DNA of 64,000 nucleotides from Galbula dea (GCA_013399015.1 VWZX01001688.1:3622220-3686219), one strand, 5' to 3'; counted from the first letter of the stretch, positions 27,301-40,249 are shown. The notes: generated by a model not told the origin, from the letters alone. Program-made: numbers and translations.

Positions 27301-29013
27301 TAACAGTTGCTGCTGTAAAGACTATTGCATCTGACTGCACCCATATGTGGCCCTAGAGCTGCATAAATGAGCAACTCCAGCTCTGTCATGGTCATGAAAT
27401 GGTTATGTTTTTCCCAAACTGCTCAGGCCTCTAGTTTATATGAACAAATGAATTCTTCTCTCATTTGAAACACCTCTTGAAGCTAAGACTATAAAATGTG
27501 GAGCCAAAGAAGTTTTCTGATAAATAAGGGCTCCCACAAAGCTCTCATTTGGTGTCTTTCTTCACCAGTGCCTTTACAAAGACCATCATTTTGAACATGG
27601 GCTGCCAAAAGCTAAGCACCAAGCCCCATTTTGGTGCCCAGCTAAAAGCCTCACATGAGTAAATGGATTTTCAAAACCTGTTGAGGACTCCCAGGGTGCA
27701 GTGACTTCTTTGGGAGCTCAGAATCACTGCCAACCACTGAGGACCTCTGTCCAGCTATGAATCCCCCCACTATCTCCTGGGATGCTGACTTGGTCTCTCC
27801 ATTGGGTATTTTTTCTGTTTTGGTTATTAATCATGGTTATTTATTAGCAGTACAGCCACCAGGCAGGACATATTTGTGTCCTTCGACATCTGAAAAGCAC
27901 AAAGCTGGTCTCTGTAGTAAGCTATGATTATGGAGCAAACCTCCACCAGACCTGGGAGGTGTTGCTGGCAAGGTGTCTGTTTTATGAAAGAAGGTTTGAC
28001 AGCATTTACAGGGACAAGACCATCTTCAGAGATTGAGAGGGGAGAAGAGATGATGTTGATGCAAAAGCACCTTTTTCAAAATGAAAAGAAACCCCTTAGA
28101 ATCTGAGAGAAACTGAGCTAAGCTCATTCTCATCCTTAGGCTTCTTTTCTAGATACAGACATTTTTTTTTAAGTTTCAGGGATCTGATCCTGTAGGGGAC
28201 TCATTCAGACCAGCTGGAATGCAGCCCAACTGGTTTAAAAAGGAACATGAACTACCAGCCTCCAGATCAGACAGTTCTGAAAGAGTTCCTTTCCCAAATT
28301 ATGCTTCACTGCTTCTATTGTAAAGCAGAAAACAAACCAAAAGAAAAATTATATTTTATAGGTTTGTGGGATTTGAGGTTTGGACTATAGTGTGCCCTGA
28401 GCATGAGCTCAAGGCTGGTAAATTTGTCCTTTTTCTCTCTCAAAAATCATTATTTTGGTCCAGACAGAGTAGTAAAAGCTTTGAAAACTACAAGAGAAAA
28501 TGACAAGAAACTCTGATCTACAGTGTATTCTGGCTAGCCAGAGAAACCTGCCCTTTCTAATGTACTGACCAACATATTACAATTGCCTGTGCCACAGTAT
28601 TTATTAATATTAAAAGTACACAATTAATTCCTCATTAAAACTTGCCATATGTTGTACTTAAGTGTCAGAAAAAAAAAATCAGCTTTACTTAGTTCTCTTT
28701 GCATCTCATTTTATTGTAGTTATGTCCACTCTGCTGGTGTCAAGGACAGGCTACAATAAACTCCTGTGTATTGCAGAGGCAGAGGAAGGACCACTCATTA
28801 GTCTACACAAAAGGCAGCCTGCATTGCAGCTGCAGAGTGAGGGCTGGATCCTCACCTCTTCAGAACATTCCTGACCTTTCTCCTGTCTGTTGGAAAACAG
28901 GTGAACATGGGAACATGTTCCTGTCCAGCTAGAAAGGCAGAAGTTCCTGCTCTGATGCATGTGGAGCCAAGGAAGGAGTACAAATAAGACAGAGTTTTAG
29001 AAAGTCTCCTTAC
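24344..29013 (-). other. BCAS1 5' intron (inferred)
   Basis: Probable intron within the 5' untranslated region, since the first coding exon has an upstream acceptor. The sequence is AT-rich and CpG-poor. A plus-strand GCCACCATGG at about 25609 has perfect start context but opens only 26 codons. No gene is called. Confidence 0.45.
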
Positions 29014-29043
29014 CTTCCTTCAGTGCAGTTCTCAGTTGCTCTC
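29014..29043 (-). other. BCAS1: Candidate BCAS1 5' untranslated exon (30 bases)
   Basis: On the minus strand a tttttctgcag acceptor and an AAG/GTAAGG donor enclose 30 bases with no ATG. Both splice signals are strong. The site lies 4.7 kb upstream of the coding start, whose own acceptor shows that a 5' untranslated exon must exist. Its identity as that exon is inferred from position and signals only. Confidence 0.4.
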
Positions 29044-29681
29044 CTGCAGAAAAAGGTAACTCAGACACGTGGTGGGTGTGATGAAACCAGAGGACAAATG
29101 CATCTGAGCATTGTCAGTGCCTAAGGAGGAAAAATGGACACAAGACAGACAGTAGCGAAGGGACAGGAGAAGGAAGGACTGAGATGACTCACCTAGAGCA
29201 AACAAGAAACACCCAAGAACAATTTGAACAGCAACCTGGCAGCTGGCTGTGCATCCAGGACATGCAGAATTACAGTCCTTCAGGCTCTAGGGGCAGTTTT
29301 CAATACAAGCCTTTCTGCCACTCTGCATCATAGTCAAATGGGAAAAGCAGAATAGTTTAAACATTCACACCCTGGGCTTTCAGGGAGGGAACAACAGTGC
29401 CACAAAGGAGAATAATCCCAAGCTGGCAGGTAGAAACACTCTCAGAAAGATGATCTTTTTATTCTTGTTTATTCTTCCTTTTGCAGAAAAAGACAGAAAA
29501 AACACCAAGAGGGAAAGTGTACACCAGGCACTTCAAAGTCCAAGCACAATAAGCCAAGCACTTGCAGGAGCTCCCAAGATCACCTAACACAAGAGCACAT
29601 GCAGGACTCTACTTAAGGGTGAGACAGAAGTGGTGGCAGCAGAAGAGCAAAAGTCAAACCAACAACAGCAGCAGGAGTTAC

Positions 29682-29830
29682 CTGGGAGAGGGTGGCAGGG
29701 GCACCCAGTGTCCTGGGAGCTGGAGCTGGTCTGGGTGAGGTGCTGCTCACACAGCCCCTGCCCCTGCCACCTGTAATCAGCCCAGGGAGTGCTCTCAAAC
29801 ACTGGGTGCAAACACCCAGAGGGGTGGAGC
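29682..29830 (-). promoter_or_regulatory. BCAS1: Candidate BCAS1 first exon and promoter region
   Basis: The minus strand has a good donor (CCCAG/GTAACT at 29681..29682) at the end of a locally GC-rich stretch rich in CCACCC-like boxes. It sits about 640 bases upstream of the candidate 30-base untranslated exon. I see no clear TATA box, and the transcription start cannot be fixed. The right-hand boundary is arbitrary. Confidence 0.3.
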
Positions 29831-30405
29831 TGTTACCTTCCCAGCCCTTCTCTGATTATTTTCTGTTCTTGAGCATTCTGGCCACCCAAACCTGTTCAAA
29901 ATGCATACTTGACTTTATGCCTTTGGGACAGCCCAACATGGACAGACCATTGTTGGAAATCACAAGTTGGTACTGAACACCTAAACCTCTTCCAAATACA
30001 GATTTTTCCCACAGTGGTATTAAAAAACCAAAGTACATTTGAAGACATGACTATTTGCTGTAGTCAAACTGGATCTTAATATCCTTCTATAATATGCAAA
30101 CTGACCTAGTGTTTGTATTTTAAACCTATAGTCACTAATTACTGCTCCCTGATGTGAGTCACTAAGTCCATGCTTGGACTGGGGTGTCTGGAGCAGGGAA
30201 AGGCTTTTTGTTCTGAGTTTTCACACCACCTCAGCCAATAAAACTTAGTTGCAGGAACTGGGGTTTCCACTGGCTGCCATAATACCAACAACAAATTCCT
30301 TATTTTATAGTTTGAGAAAGAGATAGCAAAGAGTTGTGAGAGACTTACACAGGGCAATACCATCAACCAGTATGGGGTCTGGCTAGAGCTCCTGCTGCCA
30401 GGCTC

Positions 30406-30423
30406 AGAGAGAGAGAGAGAGAG
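30406..30423. repeat. (GA)n dinucleotide run
   Basis: Nine uninterrupted AG units, a short microsatellite in intergenic DNA. Confidence 0.9.
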
Positions 30424-33400
30424 CATGGTCCTCCCCAGCACTACAGGTGGCAGAAACAGTGTTATTAACACTGTCAGGATCTGAAGATCCTAAAAGGACA
30501 ATATCAACTTCTCCTTAATTATTAATGAAATATCTCAAGGCCAGAGACTCTCAGAAGTTCCCTTTAGGCTTTCTTTCATCCAAGCCTGGTGCACATAGAC
30601 CACTTGACTGTCAGCTCCAAGTGTTCAGCTATATGAATCAGCTTGTTTCAAGCAGCATGTTCTCTGCACAGTGTGTGTCTCAAGGTTCAAATAAACTGCA
30701 GCACCACTGCAATCCCCACCATTTTTTCCCCTACTGACTTGCTTGTATCATCTGGATGGCACTTTTATTTCTGTGTTGCTTTATGGTTTTTAATATAATG
30801 CTGTTATTAACCCTGATAAAGATAAAGAAACAGAAACATATGTGTAACAACTCAAGGTGATGTGCTGGCTGTGAATGGTGTCAGATGCTTCAGAGAATGA
30901 TGAAGAAACTGTAAGCATGAAAACAGAGCTGATTACATCCAGCACCTCAGCAGTGCAGGGGAGGGTGCAGGGATATTCCCATCCCTCAGCTTTTCAAGCA
31001 CTGGGTCAAGCATCTTTATAATTTTTCTTTTATTTTATCACCTGAGATATTGCAAATCCTTGCCTGCTATGAGCTTGGGTGATATCCCAGGAGCTCAGAC
31101 TCATAATCCTGCCCAGAGAAAGAATATGATTTTGGGAATGGTCTCTGGATGGCACATGTGGCTGTGGCAAAAAGCTTACCTAAGGCACAAAATACTAACC
31201 TGGCTGTGACACCAGCCACCCATCCAGTGACTCTGGGCTAGTTTTCATTCACTGTTTTGTAAATCTCTTTTGGTCTTTCTCCTTGGTTTTGAATATCATC
31301 ATGTAGTAATTTTGAAATGCAAGATGTAAATGTTTAATTCCAGAAATACTTAATTTCTTTGAGAAAATGTCATTAAGATTCAGTATATGTTTGCACCATA
31401 TTTTGCTTTCCATGGATCTTTTTGCTCTTAAAATGTCATCAAATTCAGTCTTAAAAACTTAATGTGGATCATGAAAAAAATAATTTGGGTTATCATTGTG
31501 CTTCACCTTGAGGCATGTGCAGTGAACACAACAATAAAAATACTCCTTTTCCTCAAAAAAAGGCTATTCTTAGACCTGAGCCCAAACAGATGGCAGGATT
31601 GCTGAAGGATGTTTGTACACTTTCCTTTGTTTTCCACAGAATTGTGTTTGCCATTATTCATCCAGGCATTTACCCCCCTCCATGGCTTGAATTGCACAGG
31701 AATAATTCAGATACTTTAAAAAGAAAATTTCACTGCCTTGCTTTGGGCATTTAACATAAGTGCTTAAGTGAGGAGACAAATCTCCTTTGGATGCTGCATG
31801 GGCTGTGCTGGACAAATCAGGAGCCTGTTGTGACACCCATCCAAAATGCTTTTCCCCTTCAAGTCTGATCCCTGAATTTTGTCAGCTGAGTTGGGTACCT
31901 GAACAGGGCAATGTGAGCACTCTCAGTGTCCCCACATCTTTCCACAGTATCAAGGCTTTTTGTGAGGAGATCAAACCCTTTTCTTCCCTCCTCCTTGTGG
32001 CTCATCCATCTCTGACCTGGTTTGGCAGCACTTACAACAGGAATAACTACAGCAAACATCAGAGCAAGTGTCTTTCTGCTGTGACTTCTCCAGCATCAGT
32101 GCAATTACACAGATCTAATTTGATGTGCAGTCACTGAGATGCTCTTCTGGATTACACTGGTGTAACCTTATTAAATTAGAGAGATCAGAGCAAGGTTTAT
32201 ATAGATTTAATTTTTCCCAGTTACGTGACCCTAATGGACAATTAACCACCCATTCTTTCAGCTTTATTTCAGCTCTGGTTTTATTATTCTTTTACAGCCA
32301 ATACAAAGACATCCCATGCTTTCATCAGGGGCAGACCAGAGGGGCACAGGGTGAGTTTTATTTTGCCTCATGCTTAGGAATTATTTAGCTGGGTGGCAGG
32401 GGATGGAGGATGATGGGCACAGAGGAGAATCCTCTCCAAGGCACAGGAAACTGGGCTTCTTTCATGATTTTTCGGTGACCAAAATGCTGTTTTTTCTAGC
32501 TAAAATCTATAATGAAACTGTCACCAAATAAATCTTTCTCCCCTGCAGGAAATGCTCAGCTTGTGCATCTGACAGCTGCATAAAACTTCCTGTTAATTAA
32601 TGGCACAGAGCTCCCAACAATTATATATGATTAGCCAGCTTCTTTTATGACTGTCCAGAATGAGAGCCAACACCATTCACGTATTGCCAATTGAAGAGAG
32701 GATTAACACTGGTCTATATTTGCATCTGATTTTGCTATATGTAGTCTTGAAAGGAGCTGATGTGTTAATTTAAGGTGAGGACTTCCATCTGGCTGTTAGG
32801 ATCAAGGTTTATTTAACAGAGCAAGAGGGAAGAGTAGCAATACACCCTTAGTAACACTAGAGAGAGCTGAGAGAAAGAACCTGCAGGAGAACAGCTGAGG
32901 AAAAAAAAAGCAGCACTGTAACTCCAGTCAAATTCTGAGTTTCAGACAAAATAGAAATGAACCTTTGCCTCAGCCTTTCCCATTTCTGTCCCAAGAAGAT
33001 AAATGAAGTGAGTTATGGACTTCCTTCTTCTTTCAGATGAGAGAGGACCAACCCAACATTTGCATTGTGTAATTTACCCCAGATCCCATCTGGGGAGAGC
33101 CTTATGAGCCACCTAAATCCTAGAGGCAGGCCAAGCCCCAGCAGGACCCACCTGACCTCAGCAGCCAGGCAGGTTGGGACCAACTGCCCAAGGGGTGACA
33201 CACCAGCCTCTGAGGTCTGCAGAGTTAGCCCTGCGTTGATGGCTGAGTAACAGCCGTAAACAGGGATGAGTTGTGAAATAAAAGAAACTTTGTATACACA
33301 GAAAAATTCCAAGTTCATGGAGTTCAATTTTGTTCCTGTCCAAGAAGACTGTGGAAGGGGTAAATTGGGTACATTTCTACTGTCTTTGGTCAGAGAAACA

Positions 33401-33442
33401 GGCTGAGCTGTATGGATTGCAGCAGGGTTGCAAGCCTGAAGA

Positions 33443-33457
33443 GGGTGATTTGGTTCC
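33443..33457 (+). promoter_or_regulatory. Candidate DR3 vitamin D response element
   Basis: Reads GGGTGA ttt GGTTCC, two half-sites in direct orientation with a 3-base spacer. The first half matches osteocalcin-type and the second differs by one base from the GGTTCA osteopontin type. It lies about 26 kb downstream of the CYP24A1 3' end. Binding is inferred from the pattern only. Confidence 0.35.
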
Positions 33458-36400
33458 AGCCAGTGCTGTCAGGAAGCAGACACCAAAGTAAATGGAGTTG
33501 ATGACATAGAGTTGCTTCTCATGGAAACTCAAAAAAATTCATCAAGAGCTACATAACCATCTCCCTTTCCACCATTCTGTGGCTTCAGCTTAATCTGAAC
33601 ATCCAAACCATGTTTAATATAATCCCAGTGGAAATTTTCCCCAATGAAATTGTTGGCCAAAAGCCTCATTTAATACCATGGCTGAGGGAAGGTTGTCCTG
33701 GCAGTGAGAGCTTTTGCATACTAGCATTGTCATTTTAGAAGAAATGGAAAGACTCTGTCCACCTGACACTTCAGGGCAGGTGGAAAACACCACAGAAGCT
33801 CTTAGCCTTCAGATGTAACCTTGCATTTTGAAGAAACATTGAATGAGATCTCAGAGGTTCAGATTTGTCAGATCTATGTAAGTTACTTGTCTAACCCACT
33901 GTAGAGAAGGTTTCCAGAAAGTCAGAGGCAGAGCAATGACTGATGTTACAGTCCTGGAGCTTCAACAACTGATGTAGCCCAAAATAAGACAGTGGTGCTC
34001 CTAAACACTTGATTCCTGGAGTGAAATGCATAATCCTTGGTACAGACATGAGCTCAAAAGATGGTGCAGAGGCAGAGTCAGACACATTGCACCAGCAATG
34101 CAAACATCCCCATCTTTTGGAGAGCAGGTGATGTTTTGAACTAGACAAAAGCACATCTGAACTGCTCCAAAACTGAACTGCATGACTCAAGAGTTACAGG
34201 GAAAACTGTTTCTGCTTAAGTTCTGCTTAAGTTTTAGGCTTTATTGGATCTGGCTCCTTTACAGTTAGTGATTCCTAGTGACTACTGAAGAATTATGTTT
34301 TCAGCAAGTAGGTTTTCCCCACTGTCTCTTATGGAGTCTATATTAATTGTTGAATCTGTCTTGTATTTAGCCAATGTGGTCTGAATGGGTAATGAAAAGG
34401 AGAGAGTAATTGCTTCAGTGCAGGGAGCTCCAGGGAAGCAGAATCACATGTAATTATTACCATACTCCCCATAGCTCTCAGCAGGGACCACGAGCAAGGC
34501 TGCAGCCTGTGTTACTGTGGTCTTGCTCTGGAATAACTCCACCAAACCCAGTGGAACCCTTCCAGATTCACACTAATGTCAAAGCAGAGTTTGGCTCACA
34601 TGCTTCAGCTGCAACACCATTCTGAATGAGAAACATTCACTTGTGCTGCTTACCAGAAAGAGCCTGAACATCCTTTCTCAGACTGTTTCAGCCTGTAGTT
34701 TCTCCATATGCTGACTGTGGTTCACACTAGTGATGTAGGAAGGGAACTGGTAATCTGTTATAATCTCTCCTTCCCCCACCACATAAAAAACAAGGTTTCT
34801 GCTGTCATTATTTTTTTTAAAGAGGGAGAATTACAAAATATACACCAGCTATTTCTTCATGTGGGAGCTTCTAGAACAGATAAAAGGTTACTGTGTCAGG
34901 ATAGAAACAGAGGGTTATTGTATATGTAGAGCCTTAGTGGGTGGGACAGGCATTTGAACCACAATTACTCTCCTGTATGAGCATTTTATGTTTCCATCAA
35001 ATATGCACTGATTATAACAATACTATGTTAAATATTTCACTTCATTAATACAGCTTCTGCAAAGGCTGGGTCATGACTTTCATCAGCAGTCCCAGCTTTG
35101 AAGCCTGCTGCCTGTGCTTTCTCCCATCAGTCTCTGACCCTCCCCTGAAATACAAAATACTAAAAAGAAAACACAAGGAATAAAAGACATTGTAGACCAT
35201 TTCAGTCTTCATCTTAGTGAGAAATCAGTGTGGCCAGTCAGCATGAACCTGCAGCAGCATTAGCAGTAAGAGAAGTAACTATTTTAAGAGGGTGCTTGAT
35301 CCGTGTGGGTTCTGTCTACGATGCTTTTCTGTCCGGAAGGCATGAAGTTAAGGATGTACCAGCAGATGATGGGGTGGGCTGAGCTGGAGACAAGTGCTGA
35401 CTCTGAGGCAGAGGGCAAGCCCCCACAGTCAGGGTTTGCCTTGGCAAATTCCTGGTGCCAACTGCATCAGAGGTGAAGTGGTGTTGGCAGTTCTGCCTTT
35501 CTGTCATAGTGTTGATTTTAAACCTTTATTTCACCACCAGTTGCCCTCATGGCTTTGGGCTGAGGAAAATGTTCAAATTTTACTTTTTTCTTTTTTTTTT
35601 GTTCAAACTTCTCCAAAGTAAACAATATTGCCTGGCCTCTTAGGTACCTTGTTTTGATGCTTCATGCTCACAGGGCATGATATGGGAAAACTTTAGGAAC
35701 AACACCAGTTGTGAATTCCTGCAGCTGCTGCAGTGTGCAGAGTTAACACTCCTCTACAGTGCAGGACAGGTCCCTTAGGTCACTGCAGGGTTAGGACAAG
35801 TGAAGCCAAGTTTTCTTCCTGGAAAAATATGATTTGCTACACTTCTGGCAAGTGAGAATGTAAGCATGGATAGCCCTAACTTTAGTAGACTGAAGGGATA
35901 AAAGCTTTAAACTATGCAAGGAAACATTAATTTCAGTGAATGGCTGTAAAGCATAAGAATATTGTATACTTTTATTGCTACCACTGGAGATGAATTTCCA
36001 CTGTAATATCAGATATGACCTCTGCCAGCCCCTGCATTGTCCCTTTCCCTTTCTGAAATCATCATCTCAGCACTTCAGTTAAACTCTGTGACCCTGCCAT
36101 ATTACTCAGCAAGTTCTTGGTGGTCACGAGCTGAAGCTAACTCCAGCTGTAACAGAACAGGCCTGTCCTTCAGCACAGCTCCATGGAAGCCAATGACATT
36201 ACACCAGCAGATTAGCTCAGCAGATACTGAACGTGACTCAAGTCAGTTGGCAAACACAAAGCAGGACTTTCAGGCAGCATGAGAGGACTTCTTGTAAATC
36301 CTCCTGGTTCTTGAAACCAGTTGTTTCACACACAAAAAGTATGACTTGCATCTTGGGATTTCATAGTTACAGTGATTCCATGGTGCTTGTGTCTGAATGC

Positions 36401-38093
36401 ATTTAGAAACATTTTGATAGATAAACAAAGCCCAGAAGCAAATGTGGGTTGGGTGGAAGCACCTATTAGTCTTGTTAGGATGTAGCAATCACAATTTGCC
36501 TTTGGGAACTGTGCCAAAGGAAATGCCTTCTGAGTGGAAAAGTTATGTCTCCTAGCTAGCTTCAGTACTGGCTCAGGTTGAGACTACACAGTGAATGCGT
36601 TCACCAGTTTAATGCTCCAGTGGAGAGATGAAATGTCAGCAGCACAGATCTGGGCATAACTGACTGTAAGAAGTGTGAGTTATAGCCCTCTCCTGGCAAT
36701 AAACACTGACTGGTACCTGGAAATGGCTGGAATGTCTTGCCAGCAGCAGCATGTACAACACATTAATCCATGTAGGTGCTGGACTGGACATCCTGCTGCC
36801 TTCCCATGAGCCTCAATGTGCACCTGGCTGCATCTAGGTGCTCACTTTGATAATTGGGTCTAAGTAAAGATATAACTGCATGGAAGCAACAATACTTAAA
36901 AAAAACATCCACACAACAAGATAGGGTGGGTTGTTATCAGAGAACTTCAGCACAGTAGCTAGATGTTGTGACACAGTGTGGTCAAAGCACAGCAATCCTG
37001 AATTTACAAGCCCCTATTCCTCTCTCATTTCTTGCCCACACAATTTTTTCACAGCTTTTATTGTAACTACTCCCAGATGGGGCTCTTTGCAGAGCTGGGA
37101 GTTGGTGTGTGCCAGTGTCCAAACTGGGTGGCACTGTGCTGTGTCCCAGCAGACTGGACGTCCTTCAGTGGCTCCCAAGTAGCCTCTATGCATCTGGTTC
37201 CTTCACATCAAGGGCACAAGGAGTGTAAGCTTGGATGTGGCACTGGGAACCTCCTGTACAGCACGCTCCTTCAGCAGAGCCAAAACCCTTCCAAGAGATC
37301 TGTGGCATTCTCCTCATTTTACAGAAGAAAATACACAGTCCAGCTTTAAAAGACTCAGTTAAGAGGATTTCCTTACATATCTTAAACCTATAAAATGAAG
37401 AGTGTAAACGTTTCATTTATCTACCATTTTTCCCCCCAGTCTGCCCTTTGCAGAAGAAGCCTAAGGGCAAGAGATGTGTTTTGTTGACACCTGTATCTAA
37501 TTGCTTCTAATAAAGGCTTAGGAATATGTTTTCCCACTCTATGATTTACTTTAATTTGATCATTCTCTGATAACCACAAACCACCCAACCTTTCCTGTGA
37601 TACATAAACACAAGGAGTTCTTTTCATATTGCTTCTCCTGCCGAGCTCCAGTTCATTTCAAGTGTTATTCTTGGGCCTTTCTCCAATTTGCCAATTTGGA
37701 AATGGTGCATGAAGACCAAATGCATAAAAGTCACCATAATCTCAAAGGAGACTATAAGAAGGTTAACCTGTTTTTCTGAGTGCAACTTGATATATTTTTA
37801 AAAGCCTTTTATGTACTTACATTATAAGTGAAATGATGAATTTGTTATTCTTTGCTACTTGTGGCTTTTCACATTGATTATGCCCTGCTCTTCTTCCCCA
37901 TAGATCTCTACTTTGAAGCGTTCTTTTTTGTTAGTTCTCTTTTGTTTTTTTCTAGCGTGAGCTGTTCTTTATCCTCTTAACTGCTTCTTCACAGGCTCTT
38001 AACAGCACTGCAATAAATGGTGGCTGCTCTCCACATCATTTTTCCTGTTAATCCTGTAAAATGAAAGCTTACCTTGAACAAGGCATCGTTGTC

Positions 38094-38108
38094 AGGTGAG
38101 TCAGGGCT
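38094..38108 (+). promoter_or_regulatory. Candidate DR3 vitamin D response element overlapping an AP-1 site
   Basis: Reads AGGTGA gtc AGGGCT. The proximal VDRE of mammalian CYP24A1 promoters, as I recall it, is AGGTGA followed by a 3-base spacer and AGGGCG, so this differs at the last half-site base. The internal TGAGTCA (38097..38103) is a perfect AP-1 site, so AP-1 alone could explain conservation. It is about 21 kb downstream of the CYP24A1 3' end. Confidence 0.4.
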
Positions 38109-38640
38109 GGTGAGAAATCACATGATTTAAGCAAAACTAGCACTGAAGCCAAGCTTTCTACAGCTCCTTTGTGACAAACAGGAAAAAAAAGCTCTTTGTG
38201 CACCAAGGCTCTCTAATTTTTGTCTTATGGGGACTGACAAGCTCAGACAAGATTTCACCTGGGATTTCTGCTCAGAAATAGACAAGAAGAAATTAATTTT
38301 TCACTAATACCTCTCCCTCTACAGAGGTTTAAGTATCTTCCCATTAGTAAGTTTCTCCAACTGCTAGTGAAGTATATTTGCTTATGGAAGCTTGATAACC
38401 TTTGGCATCTCTATTCACAATTATAAGAGGTTTGTTGCCTGCTTTGCACCCTTTATTTCTCTCTGCTCAATTTTTCTATTGTCTTTAAGATTAAGATTGA
38501 ATGGGGCAGGAAACAATACAGGTAGGTGTTTATAGAGTACAAAGCACAGGGAAATGCGAGCCCAGAACCATAGTTTGAAGGTACTTCAACAATAAAAATT
38601 GTAATTTCTCCTAGCAACATTTTAAAAGAGATATTGGACC

Positions 38641-38671
38641 TTTTATTTTATTTTATTTTTATTTATTTTTT
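38641..38671. repeat. T-rich simple repeat (TTTTA)n
   Basis: Imperfect TTTTA and TTTA units over about 30 bases. Low-complexity sequence. Confidence 0.85.
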
Positions 38672-38959
38672 CACAAATAATAAGAGGACAGATCAGGCTG
38701 TTGCTGCTACTGATATAATCCGTTCTTGTATAGAATTATATAATTTAGCCTATAGGTTTTATTTGGAAACTATCAAAGTATGGTATCACCCACACTACTT
38801 TTGTAGTGGTGCAGTTTGGTGAGGAGTTTTATTAACAAATTAGGGAGATGATGGCAACTATAATGTATGAGACAAATCCCAAAGTATTAAAAAACACACA
38901 CAAAAAAATAAACCAAGGAGAAACAAACAAGAAAAACCCCTAAACCAAACCACAACTTC

Positions 38960-39320
38960 CATACCGCAACAATTCTGAGCTGTAAAGTCGGGAGATGAAT
39001 TCACCCTGCTGGAAACATCTTCCCCAGCCTGACCGGGAAAGCAGGGAGGTGGTGCCCATGGGTAAGGGATGCTAAGGGATGCTGAAGGATGTGGCAGCCT
39101 GGCGGCAGATGGCAGCCGGGAACCGTGTTGGAGGAGCCTCTAGAGCACGCTGAGCTCTGCCTCCCACACCTGAAGGGGCAGCGATGGGACATATCTCTAG
39201 GATCTGGAACGCAACACTCACTTCAGAGCTTTTAGAAATCTGCTGTGGATCTCAACCTCGCTGCTGTCTAACCACCCCAACCTTCTTAAACAGCTAAAAC
39301 CGCACCCGGGTGGTGATGCT
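38960..39320. promoter_or_regulatory. Small CpG cluster, possible promoter or enhancer
   Basis: I count about 12 CpG dinucleotides in roughly 360 bases, in a region whose flanks are nearly CpG-free. Local GC content is also higher. A plus-strand donor-like ATGG/GTAAGG lies near 39058 and a minus-strand donor-like TTGCG/GTATGG near 38964. It may be an alternative BCAS1 promoter, a noncoding RNA start or an enhancer; the sequence does not decide. Confidence 0.35.
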
Positions 39321-40249
39321 TTGGGTTGCAGATGCTCATTTCTGCATCTGAGTAGTTCAACCTACTGTGAAGGGTCAGAGATGTTCCCAGTAAGAGAAAA
39401 TGCCTTCAGGTAGCAAGGTGTTCCATTTGGGCTATTGGGCTAAAAGATGAGAAGCCCTTTTTCAGGGTGACCTGGGAAACATCTCTTTACTTTTAACATT
39501 GAGCTTTGCAGTTCAGTGAGTGAAAGAATTACTCAGAGTTAATTCAAACTGAAATATTTCTCAGAAAAGTGAAGAAGCTTTCCTCAGCTGAGTCATCTGG
39601 AAGATTTTATTTGGTCAGAAACTCTGCATTACATAAGCCACTCGAATTTATTTTAAAAACCACAGATGTCAAGAATTTACAAAATGAAAGCAAACCTGAA
39701 TTTGTTGGAATACTTTTCCCTACTTTCTTTTTCCCCTGCCAAAGTTATTCACAGGATTTAAGTAGTTTCATCCACATGGAAGAACAATTTCCCTCCCACT
39801 TTATTTGCCAATGTAAGATTTATCTGCTGAAAACAATTTCCCTTAATCTTTATTAAACACAGGATGGTTTTGGCTAGACACTCAGTACATTCATGCCTTG
39901 TCACCTTACCAGAATCACTGACTGAGCCCACATGTTGCAGCACCAAGACCCAAACATTTGAGCTATACAGAAGGTCAGTCTCTGTTCCCACTGCTGTGAT
40001 GACAGACACAGAATTCCTGCACTCGTTCACAGCCACACTAAGGGTGCCTTAAGACAATAAGAGCCTGTGGTCTGGCAATGCCACTACTGCAGATGGGAAG
40101 CTAAGCGTCTTGTGAGTTACAAGTGAACAATGTAGGCAGCTGGAAGGAGCACTGTCTGTCTGAATTACAAATGAGGTTTTTTGGAGGCCAGACTCTCCCT
40201 GGAGTCACATACTGGTGTTTCTCAAGGTCTATGTTTAGCCTATCTTTTG
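39321..40249. other. Intergenic, nothing recognised
   Basis: No gene, repeat or RNA recognised between the CpG cluster and the first LTR; a short open frame at 39569..39856 has no recognisable relative. Confidence 0.55.

Larger units (their letters stand above)
1..29830 (-). other. BCAS1: BCAS1 gene locus (partial, 3' end beyond window)
   Basis: Eight coding exons on the minus strand join in a consistent reading phase and together encode about 449 residues of a BCAS1-like protein. BCAS1 is an intrinsically disordered, myelin and oligodendrocyte-associated protein, also called NaBC1 and amplified in some breast cancers. Recognition rests on remembered mammalian segments: an MGN start, a VPGRT and KLDVSS region, an FFD-x-x-FKL-x-KG block, MSF-x-KTLVSP and LGKLFWKK. 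The exons in transcript order are 24338, 24170, 16360, 10475, 9802, 5219, 1955 and 1583 (5' ends). The C-terminal exons, which in mammals carry the dynein light chain binding region, are not in the window. The 5' limit is inferred from candidate untranslated exons and is uncertain. Confidence 0.85.
29831..38640. other. Intergenic region, no gene recognised
   Basis: Stretch between the presumed BCAS1 5' end and the CpG cluster. Only short unrecognised open frames are present. A (GA)n run lies at 30406..30423. Two DR3-type nuclear receptor motifs, at 33443 and 38094, are listed separately. A splice-donor-like CAAG/GTAAGC on the minus strand near 38068 could belong to a further upstream BCAS1 exon but is not supported otherwise. 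Confidence 0.5.
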
